Source: Chryseobacterium aahli
Lineage (GTDB): Bacteria > Bacteroidota > Bacteroidia > Flavobacteriales > Weeksellaceae
Length of the DNA: 64,000 nucleotides
Reading direction: 5' to 3'
Assembly: GCF_022699665.1 (NCBI RefSeq)
Contig: NZ_JALDNB010000003.1
Span: forward strand, 124,001-188,000
Shown here: piece by piece, positions 45,915 to 53,157 of the stretch
Position numbering within the stretch: the first letter of the stretch is position 1
How the letters are laid out: the number at the start of each line of letters is the position of its first letter
Made by a program: the position numbers and the translations under genes
The notes under the pieces: generated by a model
What the model was told of the DNA's origin: nothing
Databases searched by the model: none
The model's input: only the letters and a program-made list of their open reading frames with translations

Positions 45915-45949
45915 AGATTGCTTCGTCGCTTTCGCTCCTCGCAATGACA
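45915..45949. repeat. Right inverted repeat of the GIY-YIG cassette
   Basis: The plus strand starts AGATTGCTTCGTCGCTTTCG and ends CTCGCAATGACA. It is the inverted partner of 45519-45552, differing by a few bases and one extra base. It ends 2 bp before the barnase stop codon. Confidence 0.8.
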
Positions 45950-45951
45950 GA

Positions 45952-46434
45952 TTACTGCTTCTCAAAGCTCTTATAATGATTTTTAGTTAAATAAACCTCT
46001 CCATTTTTAGTAAAAACAATTCGATCGCCATTTCTGTTTCCACAGCTGTAATTAACATCGGCTTCAAAGTATTTCACCCCTTTCGGCAGCTTTCCTTCTC
46101 GGTTTCCAAAGTAATCTCCACCAATTGCTTTTTCGGGAAGAACTTCACAAAGATTTCCCTGAGAAGGATTCCATCCCGCTTTCTTGGCTTCATTTTTAGT
46201 GATGTAATAATCAGGAAGCTGATGGTTTTGTTTGACGTAATTAATTACTGTATTTTCTTTGGTAAGTTCATCAATTGATTGCCTGTCAGATTGGCTTTTT
46301 GAAGCTTTCGAGGCATTCTCAGTTTTAATGGGCGTTTTCTTCTCAGCAATGAAATTATTATAAATATACATCACCGACATTCCGAAAAGAAGTCCCATGC
46401 ATGCAAAAAGTACAGAACGGATTTTAGAATTCAT
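45952..46434 (-). CDS. Barnase-family ribonuclease, membrane-anchored or secreted
   Basis: A 160-residue guanyl-specific-type RNase. An N-terminal hydrophobic segment (VLFACMGLLFGMSVMYIYN, about 8-26) is a signal anchor or uncleaved signal, followed by a Lys/Ser-rich linker. The RNase domain (about 62-160) aligns along its length with Bacillus barnase: LPDYYITKNEAKKAGW, IGGDYFGNREGKLP and YFEADVNYSCGNRNGDRIVF. The catalytic E73, R83, R87 and H102 correspond to E124, R134, R138 and H153. I used the ATG at 46434; one at 46464 would add ten residues within a repeat region. The barstar gene follows after an inserted GIY-YIG cassette. Confidence 0.9.
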   Translation of the reverse strand: MNSKIRSVLFACMGLLFGMSVMYIYNNFIAEKKTPIKTENASKASKSQSDRQSIDELTKENTVINYVKQNHQLPDYYITKNEAKKAGWNPSQGNLCEVLPEKAIGGDYFGNREGKLPKGVKYFEADVNYSCGNRNGDRIVFTKNGEVYLTKNHYKSFEKQ

Positions 46435-46446
46435 AGTTAAAATTTT

Positions 46447-46535
46447 AATGTACCAATGTAACAATCTAGCAATGTACTAATCCAGAAATATTACAACTCA
46501 TTGGTAAACTGTTATATTGGTAAATTGTTAAATTA
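46447..46535. repeat. Intergenic repeat of the AATGTAACAATCTACC family
   Basis: The left half contains AATGTACCAATGTAACAATC and the right half CATTGGTAAACTG-type sequence ending AATTGTTAAATT, together an imperfect inverted repeat. Related copies lie at 49333-49403 and 51055-51093. Between nadE and the barnase gene. Confidence 0.6.
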
Positions 46536-47327
46536 ATCAACCCTCCATTCTTCCGGAATATCGCACACCGGAATCGGGTTGATCTTATGCTGTGCCGCTT
46601 TATTCATTCTACTGAAAATCTTAAACACTTCCAAATCTCTTCCGCTGTAGTCTGCTTCTGTTTTAGTACCCCATTCTTTTTGGATTTTCTCCAATTCAGG
46701 ATAGGTTGCGCCAATCTGCATTTCGTCGGTTCTTTCAGCATCCCAAAGTCCGTCGGTCGGAATCGCTTCCTGAATGTTTTTAACTAAGTTTAAAGCTTTC
46801 GCCAATGCATAAACTTCAGTTTTATAAAGATCTGCGATAGGAGAGACGTCTACACCACCATCACCGTATTTGGTGTAAAAACCAATCCCGAAATCTTCCA
46901 CTTTATTTCCTGTTCCGCAAACCAAAAGTCCGTTGATTTGTCCATAATAATAGAGAGTAAGCATTCTCAACCGCGATCTTGTGTTGGCAAAAGCCAGTTT
47001 TTCGTTAGGGAATTCGTCGTCGTGAACATCAAAAGTTTTGTACAATTCCTCAAAAGCTGGCGTAAGATTCACAGACATCGCTTCAACATTCGGGAATTTA
47101 GATTTTAAATCATTCATATGTTCCCAAGCTCGGTTTACCTGATCTTCTTTTTGACGGATCGGCATTTCGATGAGCAAAGTTTTCAAGCCGGTCATCGCTG
47201 CCAAAGTAGAAACCACTCCAGAATCTACACCACCGGAAACTCCCAATACGTACCCTTTAACTCCGGATTTTTCGGCATAATCTTTTAGCCATTGCACAAT
47301 ATGATCGATTACTTTTTGTGTCTGCAT
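46533..47327 (-). CDS. nadE: Ammonia-dependent NAD synthetase
   Basis: A 264-residue cytosolic enzyme that makes NAD from deamido-NAD with ATP and ammonia. The ATP-pyrophosphatase loop is VSGGVDSGVVSTLA (about 30-43). KVEDFGIGFYTKYGDGGVD (about 142-160, with substrate-contacting residues) is also typical. There is no glutaminase domain, so it is the short form. It lies 12 bp after the GNAT gene on the same strand and divergent from gldB, a neighbourhood seen in related gliding bacteria. Confidence 0.93.
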   Translation of the reverse strand: MQTQKVIDHIVQWLKDYAEKSGVKGYVLGVSGGVDSGVVSTLAAMTGLKTLLIEMPIRQKEDQVNRAWEHMNDLKSKFPNVEAMSVNLTPAFEELYKTFDVHDDEFPNEKLAFANTRSRLRMLTLYYYGQINGLLVCGTGNKVEDFGIGFYTKYGDGGVDVSPIADLYKTEVYALAKALNLVKNIQEAIPTDGLWDAERTDEMQIGATYPELEKIQKEWGTKTEADYSGRDLEVFKIFSRMNKAAQHKINPIPVCDIPEEWRVD

Positions 47328-47339
47328 TGTATATTTTTA

Positions 47340-47867
47340 TTATTTAAAATTTTCTTTTTTAAGTTCGTACCAAAAACAATGGTCGCCTTCATCAATGAAT
47401 GTTTCTTTTTCCTCGAAACCTAATTTTCTCAAAACATGATTTGATGCATCGTTTTCTACGTCAGCGTAGGCGAAAACTTGGTCAAGCTTCATTTCGTTAA
47501 AAGCGTAATTCAAAACGGCAATAGACGTTTCTGTAGCATAACCTTTTCCCCAATACTCCGGTGTGAAACGGTAGCCAAGATCGTGAATATTCTGATGATT
47601 GTTGATTTCTTTAATAAGTTTTAAACCGCTCCAGCCGACTAGTTTTCCGTCTTCTTTTCGAATGACAGCCCATCTTCCGATTCCGTTTTCTGTATACTGA
47701 TTTCGGATGCTTTTAATCATTTCGGCACTTTGGCTGATGTCGGTTAAAGGTTGTATTCCAACATATTTTACGACTTCCGGATTGCTGTCCAGCGCAAAAA
47801 AAGCTTCAACGTCTTCGGGAACGATCTCCCTTAAGATCAATCTTTCGGTTTCAAGATAAATATTCAT
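47340..47867 (-). CDS. GNAT acetyltransferase, RimJ/RimL type
   Basis: A 175-residue cytoplasmic acetyl-CoA-dependent transferase. The start LETERLILREIVPEDVEAFF, the central LGYRFTPEYWGKGYATETS (acetyl-CoA loop, about 95-113) and HVLRKLGFEEKETF (about 145-158) are the marks of the RimJ/RimL group, which acetylates protein N-termini or small amines. The substrate is unknown. It is likely co-transcribed with nadE, 12 bp downstream. Confidence 0.88.
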   Translation of the reverse strand: MNIYLETERLILREIVPEDVEAFFALDSNPEVVKYVGIQPLTDISQSAEMIKSIRNQYTENGIGRWAVIRKEDGKLVGWSGLKLIKEINNHQNIHDLGYRFTPEYWGKGYATETSIAVLNYAFNEMKLDQVFAYADVENDASNHVLRKLGFEEKETFIDEGDHCFWYELKKENFK

Positions 47868-47956
47868 CGTTTGTATGGTCTTATTTTAAAGATTTTAATA
47901 TAATTTTTATAGTCACAAAAAAATCCTTTTTCGGTATAAGTTTATATTTATATCCT

Positions 47957-47964
47957 TATTTTTG
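47957..47964 (+). promoter_or_regulatory. -7 promoter box for gldBC
   Basis: TATTTTTG matches TAnnTTTG and lies 25 bp before the gldB ATG. Confidence 0.5.
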
Positions 47965-47989
47965 TAAACTTAAATTTCATGTAAAAATA

Positions 47990-48976
47990 ATGAAGATTTT
48001 TAGAATTGCCGCACTTTCATGCCTTTTAGTTTTAAGTTTAAACTCTTGTAAAAAAGAACAGGAAACTGATTGGAAAGTAGAAATAAAAAATCCTGCCGAA
48101 AAGGTAGAGGTTACCGATATCTCAAAAGAGTTTTATGACCAGAATGTTTCGTTAGAGCAGTTCACGGCTAAGTTTCCTTGGTTTCAGGGCACCGTTCCTG
48201 ATGAAGATTTTGGGAAAAGAAGAGCTGATGCTCAGGAAATAAAAATCTACAAAGAAGCGATTAACAAAATTGATCAGAAGAAATTGCAGAATGAGCTTCA
48301 GGATTTGTTTTCGCACATTAAATTTTATTTTCCACAATTTAAAAGTCCAAAGATTTTCCTTTTTTCATCGGCTTTACAGATGATTCAGGATCCTCTTTTG
48401 TATGATGATAAAACAAATTTCCTGTTTATTGATATTACAGGATTTATGGGTGATAAAAATCCAAACTATAGAGGTTTGGAACTGTATTTTCAGAAATCTA
48501 TGAACCCGAGCAACATTGTTCCTAAAGTATCAAGAATGTTTGCCGAAAACATTGTTCCATATACAGGAAACAGTCAGAAATTCATTGATTTGATAGTGTA
48601 TAATGGTAAAATAATGACTTTACAAGATGCATTTTTAACCGAGACTCCAGATTATCTGAAAATGGATTACACCAAAGAGCAATATGATTGGTCAGCTGCA
48701 AATGAAGCCAATATTTATAATTATTTTGTTGAAAATAACCTGATTTTTGGTGATGATCATCGATTAGCAGAACGTTTCATTGCTCCCGGGCCGTTTTCAA
48801 AATTTTATACAGAAATTGATAATAATTCGTCTCCAATGGTCGGAATTTACACTGGATGGCAGATTTGCAAAGAATATTTAAAAAAGAAGCCTGAAACAAA
48901 ACTAGTAGATTTCCTAAAAATGGATGCTACACAAATTTTTAATGAAGCAGGTTACAAACCGAAATTAGAAGAATAA
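47990..48976 (+). CDS. gldB: Gliding motility lipoprotein GldB
   Basis: A 328-residue envelope lipoprotein needed for gliding motility in Flavobacterium johnsoniae. The lipobox is LSLNSC (Cys near residue 20). The body is mainly helical, with PWFQGTVPDEDFGKRRADAQ (about 64-83) and GLELYFQKSMNP (about 160-171). Its exact role is not known. gldC follows 23 bp downstream and nadE is divergent, the usual gene order, so I am confident even though no enzyme motif is present. Confidence 0.9.
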   Translation: MKIFRIAALSCLLVLSLNSCKKEQETDWKVEIKNPAEKVEVTDISKEFYDQNVSLEQFTAKFPWFQGTVPDEDFGKRRADAQEIKIYKEAINKIDQKKLQNELQDLFSHIKFYFPQFKSPKIFLFSSALQMIQDPLLYDDKTNFLFIDITGFMGDKNPNYRGLELYFQKSMNPSNIVPKVSRMFAENIVPYTGNSQKFIDLIVYNGKIMTLQDAFLTETPDYLKMDYTKEQYDWSAANEANIYNYFVENNLIFGDDHRLAERFIAPGPFSKFYTEIDNNSSPMVGIYTGWQICKEYLKKKPETKLVDFLKMDATQIFNEAGYKPKLEE

Positions 48977-48999
48977 TAAAGTTTAGAAAAAATAGAAAA

Positions 49000-49326
49000 A
49001 TGAGAAAGACTCAAATCACGATAGATGTAGAGCTGGATGAAAATCACATTCCTGAACTAATCACTTGGAATGCAGCAGATGGCGGAGTAGAGAAAGAGGA
49101 GACAAAAGCAGTAATGATTTCCGTTTGGGACGAAAAAGCATCGGAAGCTCTAAGAATCGATCTTTGGACAAAAGAAATGCCTGTTGATCAAATGAAAATG
49201 TTTATGCATCAGATTCTTATCTCTATGGGAAGCACCTATCAAAGAGCAACAGGCGAAGATGATGTAGCAGCATGGATCGAGCAGATTGCTGAAGAATTTG
49301 CGGTGAAATCAGCGATAAAAATGTAA
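49000..49326 (+). CDS. gldC: Gliding motility protein GldC
   Basis: A 108-residue soluble protein. The N-terminus (TQITIDVELDENHIPELITW) and its position 23 bp after gldB identify it as GldC, an accessory protein that makes gliding more efficient. It has no signal peptide or membrane segment. A repeat element follows. Confidence 0.9.
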   Translation: MRKTQITIDVELDENHIPELITWNAADGGVEKEETKAVMISVWDEKASEALRIDLWTKEMPVDQMKMFMHQILISMGSTYQRATGEDDVAAWIEQIAEEFAVKSAIKM

Positions 49327-49332
49327 ACAATT

Positions 49333-49403
49333 AATGTAACAATCTACCAAAGTAGCAATGTAACAATCATTGGTAAACTGGTACATTGATACATTGTTAA
49401 ATT
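49333..49403. repeat. Intergenic repeat of the AATGTAACAATCTACC family
   Basis: Starts AATGTAACAATCTACC and ends with GTACATTGATACATTGTTAA. The two halves are imperfect inverted copies. Related to 46447-46535. It lies immediately before the metB-type gene and may carry part of its leader. Confidence 0.6.
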
Positions 49404-49411
49404 ATAATACA

Positions 49412-50551
49412 ATGAATTTTAATACAAAAGTTATACACGGAGGACAACATCACGAATCTGCAACAGGTTCTGTGAATGTTCCTGTTTTTTTAACATCAAC
49501 TTTCGCACAAAAAAGTCCGGGAGTACATTCGGGATACGAATATTCGAGAGCGGCAAACCCTACAAGACAGGCTTTGGAAGACTCTTTGGCAAGCATTGAA
49601 AACGGAGCGAGAGGTTTAGCTTTCGGTTCTGGTTTGGCTGCGATTGACTGTGTTTTAAAATTATTAAATCCGGGCGACGAAGTTGTTGCTGTGGACGACT
49701 TATATGGTGGAACGTACAGAATGTTTACCAGACTTTTTGAAAAATATCAGTTGAAATTTACTTTCGTTAATTTTGATGATGTCTCAAAAATTGCAGACGT
49801 AATTACAGATAAAACCAAATTGATTTGGGTGGAAACTCCAACTAACCCATTGATGAAATTAGTTGATATTAAAGCAGTTGTAGAAATCGCAAAAGGAAAA
49901 GATATTTTAGTTGCGGTTGATAATACGTTTGCAACACCATATCTTCAAAGACCAATCGATCTGGGAGCTGATATTGTAATGCACTCTGCAACGAAATATT
50001 TAGGTGGTCACTCTGACGTTATCGCCGGAGCTTTGATTGCCAAAGATGCTGAATTAGGAGAAAAACTTCACTTCATTCAGTTTGCAAGTGGTGGAATTTT
50101 AGGTCCGCACGATTCTTATTTGGTGTTGAGAGGAATTAAAACCTTAGCATTAAGAGTTCAGAGGCATTCTGAAAACGGAATGGCTGTGGCGAAATACCTT
50201 GAATCTCATCCGGCAGTTGCACAGGTAATTTATCCAGGATTGGAATCTCATCCGCAATATGAATTGGCAAAATCTCAGATGAAAGATTTCGGAGGAATGG
50301 TTTCTTTCACTTTCAAATCGGGTAAAAAAGAAGATGCGATTAAGTTTTTAGAGAAAGTGAGAGTGTTCACTTTGGCTGAATCTTTGGGCGGAGTAGAATC
50401 TTTGGCTAATCATCCTGCTTTAATGACCCACGCTTCCATTCCTGCTGAAAAACGTGCAGAATTGGGAATTACAGATGATTTAGTTCGTCTAAGTGTCGGA
50501 ATTGAAGATGCGGAGGATCTGATTGCAGATTTGGAGAAAGCATTCTCTTAA
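49412..50551 (+). CDS. Cystathionine gamma-synthase/lyase-type PLP enzyme
   Basis: A 379-residue cytosolic PLP enzyme of sulfur amino acid metabolism. The start is FNTKVIHGGQHHESATGSVN; the SRAANPTRQALEDSLASIE block (about 50-70) and the PLP lysine in MHSATKYLGGHSDVIAG (about 190-206) define the Cys/Met-metabolism family. Synthase (MetB) and lyase (CTH) activity cannot be separated by eye. I used the ATG at 49412; a frame beginning at 49370 would start within the repeat. A terminator follows. Confidence 0.92.
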   Translation: MNFNTKVIHGGQHHESATGSVNVPVFLTSTFAQKSPGVHSGYEYSRAANPTRQALEDSLASIENGARGLAFGSGLAAIDCVLKLLNPGDEVVAVDDLYGGTYRMFTRLFEKYQLKFTFVNFDDVSKIADVITDKTKLIWVETPTNPLMKLVDIKAVVEIAKGKDILVAVDNTFATPYLQRPIDLGADIVMHSATKYLGGHSDVIAGALIAKDAELGEKLHFIQFASGGILGPHDSYLVLRGIKTLALRVQRHSENGMAVAKYLESHPAVAQVIYPGLESHPQYELAKSQMKDFGGMVSFTFKSGKKEDAIKFLEKVRVFTLAESLGGVESLANHPALMTHASIPAEKRAELGITDDLVRLSVGIEDAEDLIADLEKAFS

Positions 50552-50564
50552 AATAATAAATTAT

Positions 50565-50597
50565 AAGCATCCGTTTTTATAACGGATGTTTGTTTTT
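50565..50597 (+). terminator. Rho-independent terminator
   Basis: AAGCATCCGTT and AACGGATGTTT pair (one G-T) around a 5-nt loop and precede a T-rich run. It closes the metB-type gene. Confidence 0.8.
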
Positions 50598-50610
50598 AAT
50601 TGAATTTAAA

Positions 50611-51057
50611 ATGGAAAATACAAGAAAAGCTACCATTAAGGATTTGTCTCAATTAGCCGAATTGTTTGATCAATACAGGATTTTTTATCATAAAGAATCT
50701 GATATTCCTGCAGCGGAAAGTTTTTTAAAAGAAAGAATAGAAAAAGCTGATTCTGAAATTTTCGTTGCAGAAAATGATGATAAATTAATTGGTTTTGTTC
50801 AGTTATATCCATTGTTTTCTTCCACAAGAATGAAACGGTATTGGTTGTTGAATGATTTGTTTGTCAACGAAAATTACAGAGGCAAAGGTTTTTCAAAAGA
50901 ATTAATCGAAGAATCCAAAGAATTGGCAAAGTCTACAAATGCAGCTGGAATTCTTCTGGAAACCGGAAAATCAAACGACGTCGGAAATAAATTATATCCA
51001 TCTTGTGGATTCGAGATTTACGATGAGGTGAATTTCTACGAATGGACGAATAGATAA
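50611..51057 (+). CDS. GNAT family acetyltransferase
   Basis: A 148-residue cytoplasmic acetyltransferase. The start TRKATIKDLSQLAELFDQYR and the acetyl-CoA loop LFVNENYRGKGFSKELI (about 85-101) are typical. The target is unknown. I used the ATG at 50611; a TTG-started frame would overlap the terminator. An inverted repeat begins at its stop codon. Confidence 0.88.
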   Translation: MENTRKATIKDLSQLAELFDQYRIFYHKESDIPAAESFLKERIEKADSEIFVAENDDKLIGFVQLYPLFSSTRMKRYWLLNDLFVNENYRGKGFSKELIEESKELAKSTNAAGILLETGKSNDVGNKLYPSCGFEIYDEVNFYEWTNR

Positions 51058-51093
51058 TGTAACAATTTACCAATTTTTTTAATTGTTACATTA
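51055..51093. repeat. Perfect 13-bp inverted repeat at a GNAT stop codon
   Basis: TAATGTAACAATT and AATTGTTACATTA pair around a T-rich 13-nt loop. The left arm includes the TAA stop at 51055. It is related to the AATGTAACAATCTACC repeats at 46447 and 49333, and could also act as a weak terminator. Confidence 0.6.
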
Positions 51094-51133
51094 AAATATT
51101 ACACATTACCAATTACTTATTACTCATATTAAC

Positions 51134-51637
51134 ATGACAGATTTTCAAAAATACATTCAAAGATATTTAGATTTAATTCCATCTGAAAACTGGCTGGAAG
51201 AATTGAAAAAATCGGGAGAAAAAACTATTTCTTTATTTTCATTTTTAACTGAAGAGCAATCAAAATTCGCTTATGCAGAAGGAAAATGGACTTTAAAAGA
51301 AGTTTTGCTTCATTTATCAGACACCGAAAGAGTTTTTCAATATAGAATTTTAGCTTTTGCAAGAGGTGAAAAATCTGAATTGCCCGGTTTTGATGAAGAA
51401 AGTTACGCTGCCAATTCTTTTGCGAACGGGAGAAGTTTAGAATCTTTGTTGGAAGAATATCAATTAGTAAGAAATTCTTCTCTGATTTTATTGGAAACAT
51501 TAAATCCGAAAGTTTTAAACAATATTGGAAGTGCGAACGGAAACCAGATTTCTGTGGAAACGATTTGTAAACTGATTGTGGGACATAATATTCATCATTT
51601 GAATGTGGTGGAAGAGAGGTATTTACCGGAATTGTAA
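51134..51637 (+). CDS. DinB family protein
   Basis: A 167-residue four-helix-bundle protein of the DinB/YfiT metalloenzyme superfamily. The metal-binding histidines are likely those in LLHLSDTERVFQYR (about 60) and VGHNIHHLNVVEERY (about 150-164). Family members include thiol-dependent transferases, but this one's function is unknown. Not obviously linked to the neighbours. Confidence 0.85.
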   Translation: MTDFQKYIQRYLDLIPSENWLEELKKSGEKTISLFSFLTEEQSKFAYAEGKWTLKEVLLHLSDTERVFQYRILAFARGEKSELPGFDEESYAANSFANGRSLESLLEEYQLVRNSSLILLETLNPKVLNNIGSANGNQISVETICKLIVGHNIHHLNVVEERYLPEL

Positions 51638-51678
51638 GGTAGAAAGACTATTAATCATATTTTTTTAAAAATATAGTT

Positions 51679-52296
51679 TTGATGAGTAGTAATGTTAAAA
51701 TATCAATACAGTATTTGTTGTTTGTATTTCTGTTTATTGGGATTTCATTTTTCAACGCTTATTTTTTCTGGTGGCGAATTGATAATGGAACAGAAGAATT
51801 TTTTATTATTGTGTCTTCTGTGATGATTTGTTGGATTGGAATAGGTTACTTAAGTACTATGATAAGTGGGAAAATTGTATTTAAAGATCTTAAAGAAGTT
51901 GGTTTTATGTCTCCATTTACATTAGTGTTGAATGGGTTTTTATATGAAAAAAAAGGATTGCAGATAGCTAAGAAATTTAAAACTACATTTTCAGCGTTTG
52001 CATTTCCAATACTCATCTTTTTTATTTTTTTGTTTTACCAAATTGTACATCTTGTAGAAAAAAACGATTTGGCACATTATAGAATTGAAAAACAAGCAAT
52101 AATTGAAGAAATTTCATATTACAAAGGTTCTAAGAGAGGACGTGTGGTTTTTAATTTTGATAAAAAAAAGATTAGAAAAGTAATTTATTTGAAAGATAGT
52201 TTTAAAAACAAAGGCGATTATGAAGCTATAGTTTTTTCTTCAAGAAATCCTTACATAGCTAAAAGTAAAGCAGAATATGAAGAAAATTTAAAATAA
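51679..52296 (+). CDS. Hypothetical membrane protein
   Basis: A 205-residue protein I do not recognise. Hydrophobic segments lie at about residues 9-30, 37-60 and 107-128. A short C-terminal domain (about 133-205) has beta strands (IEEISYYKGSKRGRVVFNFD) and is rich in Lys and Ser. The stop is 3 bp before the tsaC start, so the genes are co-transcribed. Confidence 0.7.
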   Translation: MMSSNVKISIQYLLFVFLFIGISFFNAYFFWWRIDNGTEEFFIIVSSVMICWIGIGYLSTMISGKIVFKDLKEVGFMSPFTLVLNGFLYEKKGLQIAKKFKTTFSAFAFPILIFFIFLFYQIVHLVEKNDLAHYRIEKQAIIEEISYYKGSKRGRVVFNFDKKKIRKVIYLKDSFKNKGDYEAIVFSSRNPYIAKSKAEYEENLK

Positions 52297-52299
52297 TTT

Positions 52300-52848
52300 A
52301 TGGAAAACATCATCAACATATTAAAATCCGGTGGTACGATTCTTTACCCAACAGACACCATCTGGGGAATCGGTTGCGACGCCACAAACATAGACGCCAT
52401 CAATAAAATTTTCGAGATCAAGAAGCGCGAGAAAACTAAATCGATGATTATTTTGGTGGAAAATGAGAAGCGATTACAAGATTTGGTGGACGTTCCGGAA
52501 ATGGCTTGGGAAATTATGGATTTAAGCGAAAAACCTGTAACATTGGTTTATCAGAATCCCAAAGGTTTACCGAAAGAATTGCTTGCAGAAGACGGAAGTA
52601 TTGGAATTCGCCTTGTAAAAGATCTTTACTGCAAAAAACTGATTACAAAACTGAATAAACCTTTAGTTTCAACTTCTGCCAATTTCAGTGGCGATAAAAG
52701 TCCGTTGAAGTTTTCTGATATTTCAAAAGAAATTATTGATTTGGTTGATTTTGCGGTGGAAGAAGACAGAGAAAAAGTGTCACAATATTCAGGCTCTTCA
52801 GTGATCAAAATCTGGAGTGATAACAGAATAAAAGTTTTAAGGGAATAG
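52300..52848 (+). CDS. L-threonylcarbamoyladenylate synthase (Sua5/YrdC/TsaC)
   Basis: A 182-residue cytosolic enzyme that makes threonylcarbamoyl-AMP from threonine, bicarbonate and ATP, the first step of the t6A37 tRNA modification. The family motif GGTILYPTDTIWGIGCDATN is at about 12-31, and STSANFSGDKSP is at about 124-135. The size fits the TsaC/YrdC type without the Sua5 C-terminal extension. It follows a hypothetical membrane gene by 3 bp. Confidence 0.92.
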   Translation: MENIINILKSGGTILYPTDTIWGIGCDATNIDAINKIFEIKKREKTKSMIILVENEKRLQDLVDVPEMAWEIMDLSEKPVTLVYQNPKGLPKELLAEDGSIGIRLVKDLYCKKLITKLNKPLVSTSANFSGDKSPLKFSDISKEIIDLVDFAVEEDREKVSQYSGSSVIKIWSDNRIKVLRE

Positions 52849-53157
52849 TTTTTTGTCTCACAGATTTTCACAGATTTTTAAATCGATATGTTTGTTTTGG
52901 AGCTTTTAAAATTCTTATAAATCCTTAGACAAGCTCAAAATGACATTATTATAAAGATTTTTATTGATCAACATTGTCAGGCTGAGCTTGTCGAAGCCTC
53001 CAGACTTATGTGTTCTTCTTTTTAAACGCATTTTAACTAAAACTCATGTGACTCATGTGTTAAAAATCTTTTGTGACTTTTGTGGTTTAAAAAAATACTT
53101 TTAATGTAAATATTTATCTTTGCAAAATTAATTCATCCAACATCCAGCATCAAAAAA
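52849..53157. other. 309-bp intergenic region with repeat elements
   Basis: No gene seen. It holds an inverted pair of the repeat also found near 22.2 kb: GACAAGCTCAAAATGACA (52928-52945) and, in the opposite sense, TGTCAGGCTGAGCTTGTCGA (from 52975). A second repeat-like stretch (TCATGTGACTCATGTG near 53045, TTTTGTGACTTTTGTGG near 53070) follows. The cca promoter ends the gap. Confidence 0.55.
53115..53122 (+). promoter_or_regulatory. -7 promoter box for cca
   Basis: TATCTTTG matches TAnnTTTG, 35 bp before the ATG at 53158. Confidence 0.55.

Noticed and set aside
45952-46434. Barnase as a type VI secretion effector
   Set aside because: It has its own signal anchor, no T6SS adaptor or marker domain, and is 17 kb from the only T6SS-like gene, so a link is not supported.
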